From JAGPUQ01 sp050179115 (GTDB lineage Bacteria > Pseudomonadota > Gammaproteobacteria > Pseudomonadales > Porticoccaceae): a stretch of DNA of 39,379 bases. The position numbers and the translations under genes are program-made. The notes beneath the pieces were generated by a model that was given only the letters and a program-made list of their open reading frames with translations, did not search any database and was not told the origin of the DNA. Numbering within the stretch: position 1 is the stretch's first letter; every line of letters starts with the position of its first letter. The DNA lies in the NCBI GenBank assembly GCA_050179115.1, contig JBFXFL010000031.1:1-39379 (forward strand), in the 5' to 3' direction. This document shows positions 8,263 through 17,063 of the stretch, one piece after another.

Positions 8263-8939
8263 TGTCGGTGAATCGCCTGTTGGGAGGTGTCGCGCTCGCC
8301 CTGCTGTCCGGCATCGCTGTCGAGCTCATCCTCATCGACGCCGATTGGACGCCGCCCCCAGCGCGGCCACCCGAGGTGCCGGTGGTGGCCGCGGTACCGG
8401 CGCCCGCCGGTGCGAACGGCGCGCTGCTCAACGAGATCGGTCAGCGCCCACTGTTTCTCGAAGCGCGCCGCCCGCCTGACCCCATCGTTGCCGAGTCGGC
8501 TCCAGCGGCGCCCGCGGTGAATCCGCTCGAAGGGGTCGAGTTGCTGGGCGTGTACGAATCCGGCGGGCGGGCGGGTGTGATCATCCGCAGTGGTGGCAAG
8601 GTTTCCCGGTTACCTGCCGGGGGTGAATGGCAGGGCTGGCATTTGCTGGCGGTGAGCGCCACCAAGGCGACCTTCGCGAGCGCCGACGGTACTTCGCAGG
8701 AGCTGCCCTTGGTGCGTCGACCCCAGCAGGGCGGCATGGTTGCCGCGCCCGCCGGCTCACCGGGCCGGGGCAAGGCCGACAAAGCGCCCAAACCCGATGT
8801 CGCAGCGCCACCCCAGGGTGCCCTCCCGGGAACCTTCGGTGATCGCCAGGCTGCGCTGCGCGCTGCCCAGGTCCGCGCCGCCCAGATCCGCGCTGCCCAG
8901 ACCGGAGCTGCGCCAGCCCCGTCCACCACCGCCCAATGA
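8262..8939 (+). CDS. gspN: GspN/XpsN-like protein with a GspC-type HR domain
   Basis: A 225-aa inner-membrane protein: one N-terminal membrane helix (about 6-25), a Pro-rich periplasmic linker, then an HR-type domain (about 85-150) with LEGVELLGVYESGGRAGVII and VSRLPAGGEWQGWHLLAV. That pattern is the homology region by which GspC contacts the secretin. Because no gspC is present in the operon, this protein probably bridges GspL/M and GspD, as proposed for XpsN (knowledge plus inference). The C-terminus is Ala-rich with an RAAQ repeat. It overlaps gspD by 4 nt. Confidence 0.82.
   Translation: MSVNRLLGGVALALLSGIAVELILIDADWTPPPARPPEVPVVAAVPAPAGANGALLNEIGQRPLFLEARRPPDPIVAESAPAAPAVNPLEGVELLGVYESGGRAGVIIRSGGKVSRLPAGGEWQGWHLLAVSATKATFASADGTSQELPLVRRPQQGGMVAAPAGSPGRGKADKAPKPDVAAPPQGALPGTFGDRQAALRAAQVRAAQIRAAQTGAAPAPSTTAQ
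8859..8903 (+). repeat. Three 15-bp tandem repeats in the gspN 3' end
   Basis: CGCGCTGCCCAGGTC, CGCGCCGCCCAGATC and CGCGCTGCCCAGACC follow one another at 8859-8903. They encode RAAQV, RAAQI and RAAQT, an in-frame microsatellite-like expansion in the disordered tail. Confidence 0.85.
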
Positions 8940-11428
8940 ATATTACGCCAATGACGGATGCCTTCTGCATGACAGCCTCTCAATCCAGTCCCGCGTCCCG
9001 CGCCAGCCTTGCCATCCTGTTTGCGCTGGTGGTCGCGGGCTGTGCCGCGACCAAATCCGCCGCCCCCAACACCGACATCGTGGTGCCGATAGCCGGCAAG
9101 GCCGCCGATCGGGTCAAGGTCGATAAACCCGTGCCGGCCGCTCCCGAAGCCGAGCCGGAAGCGCAGCCACTGATCGTGCGCGGTGACCAGGCCATGTTCA
9201 GGACGCCCCGGCCCACGGGCGCGAAAGGGGTCGCCGGGGATCCGGTGAGTCTCGACTTCGAGCAGGCGCCGGTGACCGAGGTGGTGCACGCCATCCTCGG
9301 CGACATCCTGGCGGTGCCCTACGTCGTCAATCAACCGGTGGCGGGCTCCCTCACCGTTCACACTGCACAGCCGCTGCCCCGGGACCAGGTCCTGCCGGTG
9401 CTGGAGTCGATTCTCCAGGCCAACGGGCTGGCTTTGGTGATCGACCCCTCCGGGGTCTATCACGTCGGTCGCCCCGAGACCCTGCGCGGCATCGCGCCGT
9501 CGCTGGGTAACCTCGGCGGGACCCTGCCGCCGGGCCAGAACCTGATGATCGTCCCGCTGCAATTCGTCGGGGCCGCCGAGATGGCCGAGATCCTCGCGCC
9601 CATCGCCGCGCCGGAAAACATCGTCCGGGTCGACCCGGTGCGCAACCTGCTGATCCTGGCCGCCACCCGCTCCCAGCTCGAAGGCTTCATGCAGATCGTG
9701 CAGACCTTCGATGTCGACGTGCTCAAAGGCATGTCGATCGGCCTGTTTCCCCTCAAGAACGTCTCGGTCGCGGAAGTCGAGAGCGCGCTGGCCGCGCTGT
9801 CGGGCGGCGCGGCGGCGCAAACCAAAGCCCCCGGAGCGGGAGATGCCGCCGCCAAGGGCAGTGTCCAAGGCGCGTCCCAGGGCAATGCCGCGGCGGTGGC
9901 CGGGCTGGAGTTGCCGGGTCCACTGGCCGGGCTGGTCAAGGTGGTCGCCATGGAGCGCCTCAACGCCCTGCTGATCGTCACCTCCCGCGCCTATTATCTC
10001 GACCGGGCGCGCGAGTGGATCGCCCAGTTCGACCAGCCGCGCGGCGACGGCAACGAGCCGCAACTGTTCGTCTACGCGGTGCAGAACGGCACTTCGCAGC
10101 ATCTCTCCGATCTACTCAACGCGCTCTACGGCGGCGGAACCACAGCGGGCGGAGGCGGCGCCGACTCGGGAGTCGCTCCGGGTCTGGGACAGTCCAGCTT
10201 CGGCGGCGGGTTCGGGCGTTCCGGAAGCGGCGGCTTTGGCGGCAATCGCAGCGGTTTCGGCAGTAGCAGTCTGGGCGGGCAGTCCGGTTTCGGAGGATCG
10301 AACCGCAGCGGTTCAGGGGACGGCTTCGGCGGCTCGAGTAGCGGTGGTTACGGAGGTGGTTTTGGCGGCAGTCGCGGTGGTCTTGGAAGTCGCCTGGGGC
10401 GCGGGGGTCAGTCCGGCAACCAGGCGGAGATGACGACCATCGAGTTGGGTCCGGATGTGCGGATCGTGTCCGACGAGTTCAACAACGCGCTGCTGATCTA
10501 CGCGCCGCGGCGGGAGTACGAAAAAGTCCGCAGCGCCTTGCAGCAGCTCGACGTGCCCCCGACCCAGATACTGATCGAGGCCAGCATCCTGGAAGTGACC
10601 CTCACCGACGAGTTTTCCTTCGGCTTGCAGTGGGCGTTTGAGGGCGACATCAATGGCGGTCGCACCGGCACCGGGATGTTCAACCCCAACGCCTCCGGCA
10701 ACATCGGCCCGCAGCAGCCCGGCTTTTCCTACACCATCGCCAACCGCGCCGGTCAGGTGCGCGCGGTATTGAATACCCTGGCGAAGAAGGACCTCGTCAA
10801 CGTGATATCGAGTCCGAGCGTCATGGTGCTCGACAACCACAACGCCCAGATCCAGGTGGGCGACCAGCAGCCGGTACAGTCCTCCACCGTCGTCACCGAC
10901 GGCGGCAACACCACCAGTTCGATCCAGTACAAAGACACCGGCGTGATGCTCGACGTGCTCCCATCGGTGAACGCGGGCGGCCTGGTCACGATGGACATCA
11001 ACCAGGATGTTACCGATGTCGGCCCTCTGGATGCGGCCACCGGCCAGCGCAGTTTCCTGCAACGCGCTATCGCCAGCCGCGTCGCGGTGCGCTCGGGCGA
11101 GACCGTGGTGCTGGGCGGCTTGATCCGCGACAACACCTCGCGCGGCAAGTCGGGCCTGCCCTGGTTGCAGGATATTCCGGTGTTGGGCGGCTTGTTTCGC
11201 ACCACCTCGCGCAGCAATAACCGTACCGAGCTGGTGGTGCTGATCACCCCGCGAGCCTTGCAGAACGACGAACAACTGCGCGCGGTGTCGGATGAAATGC
11301 GGCGCCACTTCGCGAACTCGTTGCGCGCCATCAACGGCTTGAAGATCGACGGTGCGCTGTCCGAGGAGATAGCGGTTCCGGCGCCGCAACCCGAAGCGCC
11401 CGACGCGCCCGCAGCGCCGGCTCCCTGA
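8936..11428 (+). CDS. gspD: Type II secretion secretin GspD (lipoprotein, Gly-rich insert)
   Basis: The outer-membrane channel of the T2SS, 830 aa. The signal peptide ends in the lipobox VAGC (Cys36), as in the lipoprotein secretin XpsD. N0 (about 100-180), N1 and N2 domains follow. The N3 domain is interrupted by a Gly/Ser/Phe-rich stretch at about 397-495. The secretin domain then starts near VPPTQILIEASILEV and contains VVLGGLIRDNTSRGKSGLPW. The ATG at 8936 overlaps gspN; an ATG at 8969 gives a more usual signal peptide. It is the last gene of the operon. Confidence 0.95.
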   Translation: MNITPMTDAFCMTASQSSPASRASLAILFALVVAGCAATKSAAPNTDIVVPIAGKAADRVKVDKPVPAAPEAEPEAQPLIVRGDQAMFRTPRPTGAKGVAGDPVSLDFEQAPVTEVVHAILGDILAVPYVVNQPVAGSLTVHTAQPLPRDQVLPVLESILQANGLALVIDPSGVYHVGRPETLRGIAPSLGNLGGTLPPGQNLMIVPLQFVGAAEMAEILAPIAAPENIVRVDPVRNLLILAATRSQLEGFMQIVQTFDVDVLKGMSIGLFPLKNVSVAEVESALAALSGGAAAQTKAPGAGDAAAKGSVQGASQGNAAAVAGLELPGPLAGLVKVVAMERLNALLIVTSRAYYLDRAREWIAQFDQPRGDGNEPQLFVYAVQNGTSQHLSDLLNALYGGGTTAGGGGADSGVAPGLGQSSFGGGFGRSGSGGFGGNRSGFGSSSLGGQSGFGGSNRSGSGDGFGGSSSGGYGGGFGGSRGGLGSRLGRGGQSGNQAEMTTIELGPDVRIVSDEFNNALLIYAPRREYEKVRSALQQLDVPPTQILIEASILEVTLTDEFSFGLQWAFEGDINGGRTGTGMFNPNASGNIGPQQPGFSYTIANRAGQVRAVLNTLAKKDLVNVISSPSVMVLDNHNAQIQVGDQQPVQSSTVVTDGGNTTSSIQYKDTGVMLDVLPSVNAGGLVTMDINQDVTDVGPLDAATGQRSFLQRAIASRVAVRSGETVVLGGLIRDNTSRGKSGLPWLQDIPVLGGLFRTTSRSNNRTELVVLITPRALQNDEQLRAVSDEMRRHFANSLRAINGLKIDGALSEEIAVPAPQPEAPDAPAAPAP

Positions 11429-11532
11429 TCTTGCCGCCCGCAGCACCCCGATCACCATGCTCGGATTGCCCAGGCCGGCAGGGGCGTCACCGGAAGGCGG
11501 CCAAGGTTGTGACCTTCGTCGCCGTTCGGAGA

Positions 11533-11558
11533 GAAACCGCCGAAAGCGGTTGCGTTTT
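11533..11558 (+). terminator. Possible terminator after gspD
   Basis: AACCGC-cgaaa-GCGGTT forms a 6-bp stem with a small loop, followed by TGCGTTTT. The T-run is short and interrupted, and the structure overlaps the -35 of the next gene, so this is tentative. Confidence 0.35.
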
Positions 11559-11579
11559 CCTCAGCTATATTGTTACATA
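11550..11579 (+). promoter_or_regulatory. Candidate promoter of the small lipoprotein gene
   Basis: TTGCGT (11550-11555), an 18-nt spacer, then TACATA (11574-11579) preceded by TG at 11571-11572 (extended -10). Initiation near 11586 supports the ATG at 11614, because the ATG at 11590 would be almost leaderless. Confidence 0.4.
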
Positions 11580-11613
11580 AGGCTTGTTAATGACTGATTT
11601 GCTAGAGAGCTTG

Positions 11614-12054
11614 ATGGTTAAGATGTCACTCGCGAAGCCCGGCGTCGCTATTTTCGTCCTATTGTTGACCATCGTTGCCGCGGGTTGTGCCGCGCCGACC
11701 GCCAAGGTTGCCGGGGGTGGTGCTCAGGATGTCCGCGCCATCGTCAAAGAACGTGCCGCGGCGCGCTGGGCGGGGCTCATCGACGGCGATTTCGCCAAGG
11801 CTTACAGCTTTGAGACCCCCGCGTACCGCGAAGTCAACCCGCTGCGGTTGTACACCAGCCGATTCGGCTCCCAGTTGCGCTGGGATGCGGCCGAGGTGAT
11901 GGAAGTATTGCCGGATGATACCGGTGAAACAGCCCTGGTCAGGGTGCTGGTTTCCTATACGAGCATGGATGCGGTCGGCGGGGTCTTGCAGGGCCAGCGA
12001 CCGGTGGAGGAACACTGGATAAGGACAGGAGGTGAATGGTGGCACATTAACTGA
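11614..12054 (+). CDS. Small lipoprotein with NTF2-like appearance
   Basis: A 146-aa predicted lipoprotein: a short basic N-terminus, a hydrophobic core, and the lipobox VAAGC (Cys25). The mature part (ERAAARWAGLIDGDFAKAYSF, SYTSM, EEHWIRTGGEWWHIN) has the helix-then-curved-sheet pattern of NTF2/SnoaL-like domains; this is inference from pattern. The start at 11614 is preferred because AGAGAG lies 4 nt upstream and a candidate promoter ends at 11579; an ATG at 11590 or 11623 is possible. It lies between the T2SS and predicted exported proteins, so a pilotin-like or accessory role is conceivable but unproven. Confidence 0.7.
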   Translation: MVKMSLAKPGVAIFVLLLTIVAAGCAAPTAKVAGGGAQDVRAIVKERAAARWAGLIDGDFAKAYSFETPAYREVNPLRLYTSRFGSQLRWDAAEVMEVLPDDTGETALVRVLVSYTSMDAVGGVLQGQRPVEEHWIRTGGEWWHIN

Positions 12055-12093
12055 ACAAGCCTGCCGAACGGTGTTTTTTCCGGGATATTCTGT

Positions 12094-12122
12094 TTGCAAA
12101 ACCTAAAATTGCCAATTAATAT
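12094..12122 (+). promoter_or_regulatory. Promoter of the 542-aa exported protein gene
   Basis: TTGCAA (12094-12099), a 17-nt spacer, TAATAT (12117-12122), in an AT-rich pocket of otherwise GC-rich DNA. The predicted leader is about 90 nt and ends in a strong ribosome binding site, AGAGGAAAGG (12208-12217), before the ATG at 12221. Confidence 0.55.
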
Positions 12123-12220
12123 CCACGGCGCGAGCGGACAATGCTCCAGACTGTAATGGATCCGACCCCCGGATCGTGCTGATCGCACAGTGACATGGAC
12201 TACTCAAGAGGAAAGGCAAA

Positions 12221-13849
12221 ATGAGCGCAATGAATAAATCCTTCAGCTTTGCAGCCAAGCCGCTCGCGGTGGCTGTTGCCTTGGCTGGTGCCGCACTGGT
12301 GCCGCCCCAGGCGCAGGCCGTGAACGTGTCCCAGAATGGCTTGGGTGAGGTACTCTTGTTCCCGTACTACACGGTGCGCAACAGCATCGACACCAACATC
12401 AACATCACCAACACCAGCGAGAACACCGTGATCTTCAAGATCCGGTTCCGCGAAGCTCACAACAGCCGCGACGCCCGCGACTTCAACGTGGTGCTCTCGC
12501 CCTACGACGTGTGGAACGCCACCGTCACCCTCTCGCCCGATGGCCAGGCCGCGCGCATCATCACCGGCGACGCCTCCTGCACCGCGGGCCAGTTGCCGAT
12601 CGATCTGGGCAACGGCCGCCGCGCCATCGACTTCACCAATTTCGACTATATCGACGGTGTCGGTGTCGGTCCCGCCGATGGCGGCCCGATCACCCTGGAC
12701 CGCACCAAGGAAGGCCACATCGAAGTGATCGAGATGGCGCATTTGCCGCCCACCAACCCGGGCGCGCCCTCGCCGCAGCTGGACTTCCCCCACGACGCGG
12801 ACACCACGCCGGAACTGACCGACTCGATCGGCTACAACGCCCAGCACGTCAACGGCGTGCCGCGCAGTTGCTCGCTGGTGCGCACCCAGCTCGACAGCAA
12901 CAACATCGGGGTTACCAGGGGCCTCATGTTCGAGCCCATCAATGTGCTCAAGGGCGCCTTCAGCTTCCTGAAGGTCACCGAGGGCAAGGGCTTTTCGGGC
13001 AACCCCACCACCCTGGCCAACTTCTACAACCCCCTCACCGTCGATGGGGCCGGGCCCATCGCCGACAACCTTCTGGTGGCGCCGCAGAGTCAGTTGCCGT
13101 CGCTGAACCAGGTGCTCCCGGCGGTGGTGGATGTCATCGACCAGGCGGTGGCCACGCCGATCTTCGACGCATTCCTCTATCCGGTGAATGCGGTCTCCGC
13201 GGCCCTCTCGCGTGTGGTGGTCGCCAACCAGTACAGCGTCAACCCCGCCAACCTGGCCAAGACCGACTGGGTGATCTCCTTCCCCACCAAGTACTGGTAT
13301 GTGGATGAGCGCGAAGGCGCCGTCGGCCAGAGCGCCAACGGCCCCAACCCGCCGCCCTACTTCGGGCAGCCGCCGTTCGAGAACTCGACCACCTTCCAGT
13401 GGCCGCGCGACGTCCAGGGCAAGCCCGTGGGTGACGACTGTGCGCCGGTCAAGGTGACCTTCCGCTTCTTCGACCGCGAGGAAGACGAGCTCATTTCTTC
13501 CGAAAACGGCTTCTCGCCGCCGCCTCCCGGCACCCCCGAGGACAGCATCTGCTACGAGACCCAGGTCGTCACCTTCAATAACAGCGACCTGTTCGACTCG
13601 CCGATCGATGCCAACGTGGACCTCACCAACGCCGGCTTCCAGTCCGGCTGGATGCGGCTCGAGTTCCCGGACGCCGGCACTATCGTAGGCGACAGCTTTG
13701 GCGTGAGCTTTACCGGCCTGCCGGTGATCGGCTTCGCCGCCACCAGCCTGGAGAACGGCACCAACGGCAATTCGGTGCTGAACTACGGGCTGCTGTGGGA
13801 TCACGGCTATGTGACCGCGATCTCTGGCGCCCCCATCCAACTCCCCTGA
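12221..13849 (+). CDS. Exported 542-aa protein of unknown function
   Basis: I do not recognise a named domain. There is a clear Sec signal peptide with cleavage after PPQAQA (residue 33). The mature protein begins VNVSQNGLGEVLLFPYYTVR, followed by Asn/Thr-rich beta-like sequence (NINITNTSENTVIFKIRFRE) and many Asp/Pro/Gly turns. It has only a few Cys (for example GDASCTAG, RSCSLV, DDCAPV, SICYET) and no internal membrane segments. It is strongly biased toward C-ending codons, has a strong Shine-Dalgarno and its own promoter and terminator, which suggests high expression. Secretion through the adjacent T2SS or outer-surface localisation is inference. Confidence 0.8.
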   Translation: MSAMNKSFSFAAKPLAVAVALAGAALVPPQAQAVNVSQNGLGEVLLFPYYTVRNSIDTNINITNTSENTVIFKIRFREAHNSRDARDFNVVLSPYDVWNATVTLSPDGQAARIITGDASCTAGQLPIDLGNGRRAIDFTNFDYIDGVGVGPADGGPITLDRTKEGHIEVIEMAHLPPTNPGAPSPQLDFPHDADTTPELTDSIGYNAQHVNGVPRSCSLVRTQLDSNNIGVTRGLMFEPINVLKGAFSFLKVTEGKGFSGNPTTLANFYNPLTVDGAGPIADNLLVAPQSQLPSLNQVLPAVVDVIDQAVATPIFDAFLYPVNAVSAALSRVVVANQYSVNPANLAKTDWVISFPTKYWYVDEREGAVGQSANGPNPPPYFGQPPFENSTTFQWPRDVQGKPVGDDCAPVKVTFRFFDREEDELISSENGFSPPPPGTPEDSICYETQVVTFNNSDLFDSPIDANVDLTNAGFQSGWMRLEFPDAGTIVGDSFGVSFTGLPVIGFAATSLENGTNGNSVLNYGLLWDHGYVTAISGAPIQLP

Positions 13850-13881
13850 TCATCGCCGCGTCGCGGCCTGTCAGCCAGACC

Positions 13882-13911
13882 CCGGGGGCCCTTGCGGCCC
13901 CCGGTTTTTTT
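13882..13911 (+). terminator. Strong intrinsic terminator
   Basis: A perfect 9-bp stem CCGGGGGCC/GGCCCCCGG with loop CTTGC, followed directly by seven T residues. It ends transcription of the 542-aa exported protein gene. Confidence 0.92.
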
Positions 13912-14154
13912 GTGCGCCGCGCCCGCGGACCAGCGGCCGGGGCCGACACCGGCGGGTAGATCTCCGGGGAGCGATGGAAGCGGAAAGAGGCGACACAGCC
14001 AACCGCTGGTCGGCGCTGTGGCCCTTCGAGTCATCCTTGTGCACTGGATCACCCTGCGGGCTTTCCCCTGGCGCCCGGTTATCGGATAATCCCCGCGCAA
14101 GGGCGGCAGTCTGGCCGCGACCGATTGCCGGGACGTCCGGTAGGGAGATATCCG
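13912..14154. other. Intergenic region upstream of the InlB-repeat protein gene
   Basis: No gene is visible. A weak -10-like GATAAT lies at 14085-14090 without a good -35. GGGAG at 14143-14147 is the ribosome binding site of the next gene. I see nothing else. Confidence 0.4.
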
Positions 14155-15165
14155 ATGCACAACACGATGCACAAATTGGCAGCGAACTGGAAATCCGCCC
14201 TGGCGGCGGCCCTGCTGGCGGGCATTGCCTTGACCGCTTGGGGCATTACCTTCAACCTGAACGACGGCACCACCAGCATCAACTGCGCGACCACTGGCAC
14301 GACCACCATAGATCCAAGCGGTAATATCAACGCATCCGTGCAGCCGGGATGCATCCCCACCGGCGGCGGCGATCCGCCGCCGCCCGGCAGCTTCACCCTG
14401 ACGGTCACCAAGACCGGTTCGGGCAGCGGCACCGTGAGCAGCAACCCGGCCGGCATCAATAATTGCAGTGCGACCTGCAACGCGTCATTCACCGATGGTA
14501 CTTCGGTAACCCTGACCGTCTCACCGGCCGGTGGATCCACCTTCGGCGGCTGGACCGGCGCCTGTACCGGCTCGGGGTCCTGTAATCCGATCATGACCGC
14601 CGACCGGACGGTGTTCGCCGCATTCAATACCAGTGGCGGGGGCGGCGGCGATCCGGGCTCCGGGCTCTGGATCAATGGCAGCAACTTCGTGCACGACCGC
14701 GGCGCCCTGACCGAGCTCTATGTGCCCCGCTGCGTGCCCAGCCAGTACAATAACTGCCGGGCCGGCGGCCAGCTGTCCCAGTACGATACCCTGGTGGCCG
14801 GCCAGGTCTGGGCCATGCGCATCCCGGTGGGCGCCCTCGGCAACACTACCTATTCCTTCGGCGTGGAGCGGGCCGAGACCGGCGAATCGCTCAACGCCTA
14901 TGATTTCGCCGTGTCCACGGTGCCGGGCGATTTCAACGTCTCCTCCAAGTGCAAGCAATCCGGAACCGGGGTGGTGCGTGTGCACAAGGTGGGCTACACC
15001 CCGCCGTTCGGTATCAGCAGTTGCCAGGTCAACCTCAATGCCCTGTATTACCTCAATGTGCGGCCCCAGGCCGGCACCCCCGCCGCGACTGATTGTGGCA
15101 TCGGCTCGGGCAACGCCTGCCGCTACCGCATCACCCTGCCCTCCGGGTTTACCTATCAGCCGTAA
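14155..15165 (+). CDS. Exported protein with an InlB-type B repeat
   Basis: A 336-aa protein with an N-terminal signal peptide (cleavage near AWG, residue 30), a short Thr/Gly-rich segment, a PPPPG linker, and one divergent InlB B-repeat (about 80-162). The repeat is marked by LTVTKTGSGSGTVSSNP, TFGGWTGACTGSGSC and TADRTVFAAF. A Gly-rich linker and a 170-aa C-terminal Cys-containing domain of unknown type follow, starting LWINGSNFVHDRG. The start at 14155 is chosen for GGGAG seven nt upstream; a TTG at 14125 would add ten residues before the signal peptide. Such repeats are common in bacterial surface and secreted proteins. Adhesin or extracellular function is inference. Confidence 0.78.
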   Translation: MHNTMHKLAANWKSALAAALLAGIALTAWGITFNLNDGTTSINCATTGTTTIDPSGNINASVQPGCIPTGGGDPPPPGSFTLTVTKTGSGSGTVSSNPAGINNCSATCNASFTDGTSVTLTVSPAGGSTFGGWTGACTGSGSCNPIMTADRTVFAAFNTSGGGGGDPGSGLWINGSNFVHDRGALTELYVPRCVPSQYNNCRAGGQLSQYDTLVAGQVWAMRIPVGALGNTTYSFGVERAETGESLNAYDFAVSTVPGDFNVSSKCKQSGTGVVRVHKVGYTPPFGISSCQVNLNALYYLNVRPQAGTPAATDCGIGSGNACRYRITLPSGFTYQP

Positions 15166-15187
15166 TTTTCTGTAATCAGTACCGCAA

Positions 15188-15214
15188 ACGGGCGCCACGG
15201 CGCCCGTTTTTTTT
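15188..15214 (+). terminator. Strong intrinsic terminator
   Basis: An 8-bp stem ACGGGCGC/GCGCCCGT (loop CACG), followed by a run of eight T residues (15207-15214). It ends the InlB-repeat protein transcript and separates the exported proteins from the glycan locus. Confidence 0.92.
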
Positions 15215-15306
15215 GTACCATGCGCTCGCCCTGAAAATGTCTAGCGCGCGAGGTTCGATTCCCTGTGATATTGAAGATAAGGTTTGATCTGAATTCGAGA
15301 TATTCG

Positions 15307-16275
15307 GTGCCGCGGAGAAAGAAGCTGGCCGCTGTGGTCATGGGGTTGCTGTGTGGTTTTGGGGGGCTGCCCGCGGTGGCATCCGAACCGGATCCGGCAG
15401 CCGAGGTGATCGCCTCGGGTCGGGATCTGGTGTTGACCCGGGAGCGGCTGCGCGCGGAGTTCGCGGTGCTGCCGCCGGCGGTGCTGGACCAGCTGGCCAG
15501 GGATCCCCAGGCCGCGCTCACCTTCGTCAACGGGCTGGCCAAGCTCGACGCCTTCGCCGCCGAGGCGGAGCGGGCCGGCGTGGCGGCGCGTCCCGAGGTG
15601 CGGGTGGCGGTGGAAACCGCCCGCGCGCGGGTGCTGGGGGATGCCTTGCGCCAGCAGGTGCTGGAGACGCTGCACGAGCCGGATTTCGAGGCGCTGGCCC
15701 GCGAGCGCTATCTGGCCGAGCGCCAGAGTTACCAGAAGCCCGAAAAGGCGCGGGTGCGGCACATCCTGTTGATGCTGGCGGCGGATGCCGACCCGGCCGT
15801 GGTGGAGGCGAAGCGTGGGGAACTGGAGGCGATCGCAGCCCGGGTGCGGGCTGGCGAGTCCTTCGGGCAGCTCGCGCGGCAGTATTCGGAAGACGAAAGC
15901 AGCGCGGACCTGGGGGGCGATCTGCCGGAGTTCGGCCGCGGGCAGATGGTCGCGCCCTTCGAGGCGGCGGCGTTCGCGCTGCGTGAGCCGGGCGAGCTGA
16001 GTGAGCCGGTGCGGAGCCGGTACGGCTGGCACCTGATCCAGTCGATCCACTACCAGGCCCCCGGCCCCATGACTTTCGAGGAGGCGAAGAAATTCATCGT
16101 CTCCAAGCTGCGCCAGGATTACCGGCATCAGTACTTGGCGGCCTGGGAGCGCGATCTACTGGAGGCCGCCCGGGTGGAGGTCGACGCCGACCAGTTGCGC
16201 GTCCTGATGGCGGACGCCCGCGAACGCCTGGCACAACTGCCCGTGGATGTCGCGGCGCCTGCCGCCGGGCCCTGA
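15307..16275 (+). CDS. Periplasmic parvulin-type peptidyl-prolyl isomerase
   Basis: A 322-aa PpiC/EpsD-like isomerase. After a signal peptide (PRRKKLAAVVMGLLCGFGGL...AVASEPD) there is a SurA-like helical N-domain. A parvulin domain follows (about 148-248): ARVRHILLMLA, LARQYSEDESS, GGDLPEFGRGQMVAPFEAA, YGWHLIQ. The GTG at 15307 is preferred because it starts the signal peptide; the open frame runs upstream to a GTG at 15265. Such isomerases occur in exopolysaccharide loci. The 3' end overlaps the ABC permease gene by 29 nt, which indicates co-translation with the exporter. Confidence 0.88.
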   Translation: MPRRKKLAAVVMGLLCGFGGLPAVASEPDPAAEVIASGRDLVLTRERLRAEFAVLPPAVLDQLARDPQAALTFVNGLAKLDAFAAEAERAGVAARPEVRVAVETARARVLGDALRQQVLETLHEPDFEALARERYLAERQSYQKPEKARVRHILLMLAADADPAVVEAKRGELEAIAARVRAGESFGQLARQYSEDESSADLGGDLPEFGRGQMVAPFEAAAFALREPGELSEPVRSRYGWHLIQSIHYQAPGPMTFEEAKKFIVSKLRQDYRHQYLAAWERDLLEAARVEVDADQLRVLMADARERLAQLPVDVAAPAAGP

Positions 16276-17063
16276 GTCCTTGGGCTGGCTGACTGCCTTC
16301 TGGCGCCACCGGGGGCTGATTGCCGTCTTCACCCGCAACGGCGTCTCGGCGCGCTACCGGGGCTCCTGGTTCGGGCTGCTGTGGCCCTTCCTGCAGCCGC
16401 TGCTGCTGATCGGGGTGTTCTCCCTGGTGTTCGCCTATGTGATGCCCCTCAAGTGGGTGGTGGAGCGCGGCGCGGCACTCAGTTTCCCGCTGTTCCTGTA
16501 CTCCGGATTTGTGGTGTTTTCGCTGTTTTCCGAGGCGGTCGGCAGTGCGCCCGGGTTGGTGTTGGAGCAGGCCAATCTGGTCAAAAGAGTGGTTTTTCCG
16601 CTGGAGGTGATTCCGGTCGCGTCGGTGACCACCTTGACGCTGTTTTTTCTGATGAACCTTGGGGTCTTCATGACAGCGCTGTCGGTCTGGGGTCCCGGTA
16701 TCGCCCCGACCTGGCCCTATGTATTGTTGTTTATCGCACCCCTGTATCTTTTTCTGGTCGGAATCTCCTGGTTTCTCTCCGCGCTCACGGTCTATGTGCG
16801 CGATGTCGCCCATATGATCGGGCTGGTGATATCGGCGGTGATGTTTCTGACGCCGGTTTTCTATCCACTGCATACGGTACCGGACAAGGTGCGGGCACTG
16901 CTGTTGCTGAATCCTCTCACGGTGGTGATCGAGGGACTGCGCGCGGTGATGATCGAGGGCGCGCTGCCGGACTGGCATTCGCTCGGGCTGCTCTGGATGG
17001 TTGCGCTGGTGGTGCTGCAACTGGGCTGGTGGTGGTTCCAGCGCCTGCGGGAGGGCTTTGCCG

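Noticed and set aside
10125..10422. Repeated short units in gspD considered as a CRISPR or tandem array
   Set aside because: They are degenerate Gly/Ser codon repeats within one open frame, with no constant repeat and spacer pattern.
12200..13840. Minus-strand 546-codon frame opposite the 542-aa exported protein
   Set aside because: The plus strand has promoter, ribosome binding site, signal peptide and terminator; the minus frame has none of these.
15252..15262. GGTTCGATTCC, which resembles a tRNA T-arm
   Set aside because: The flanking bases do not form the T-stem, and no acceptor stem, D-arm, anticodon arm or CCA is present around it.
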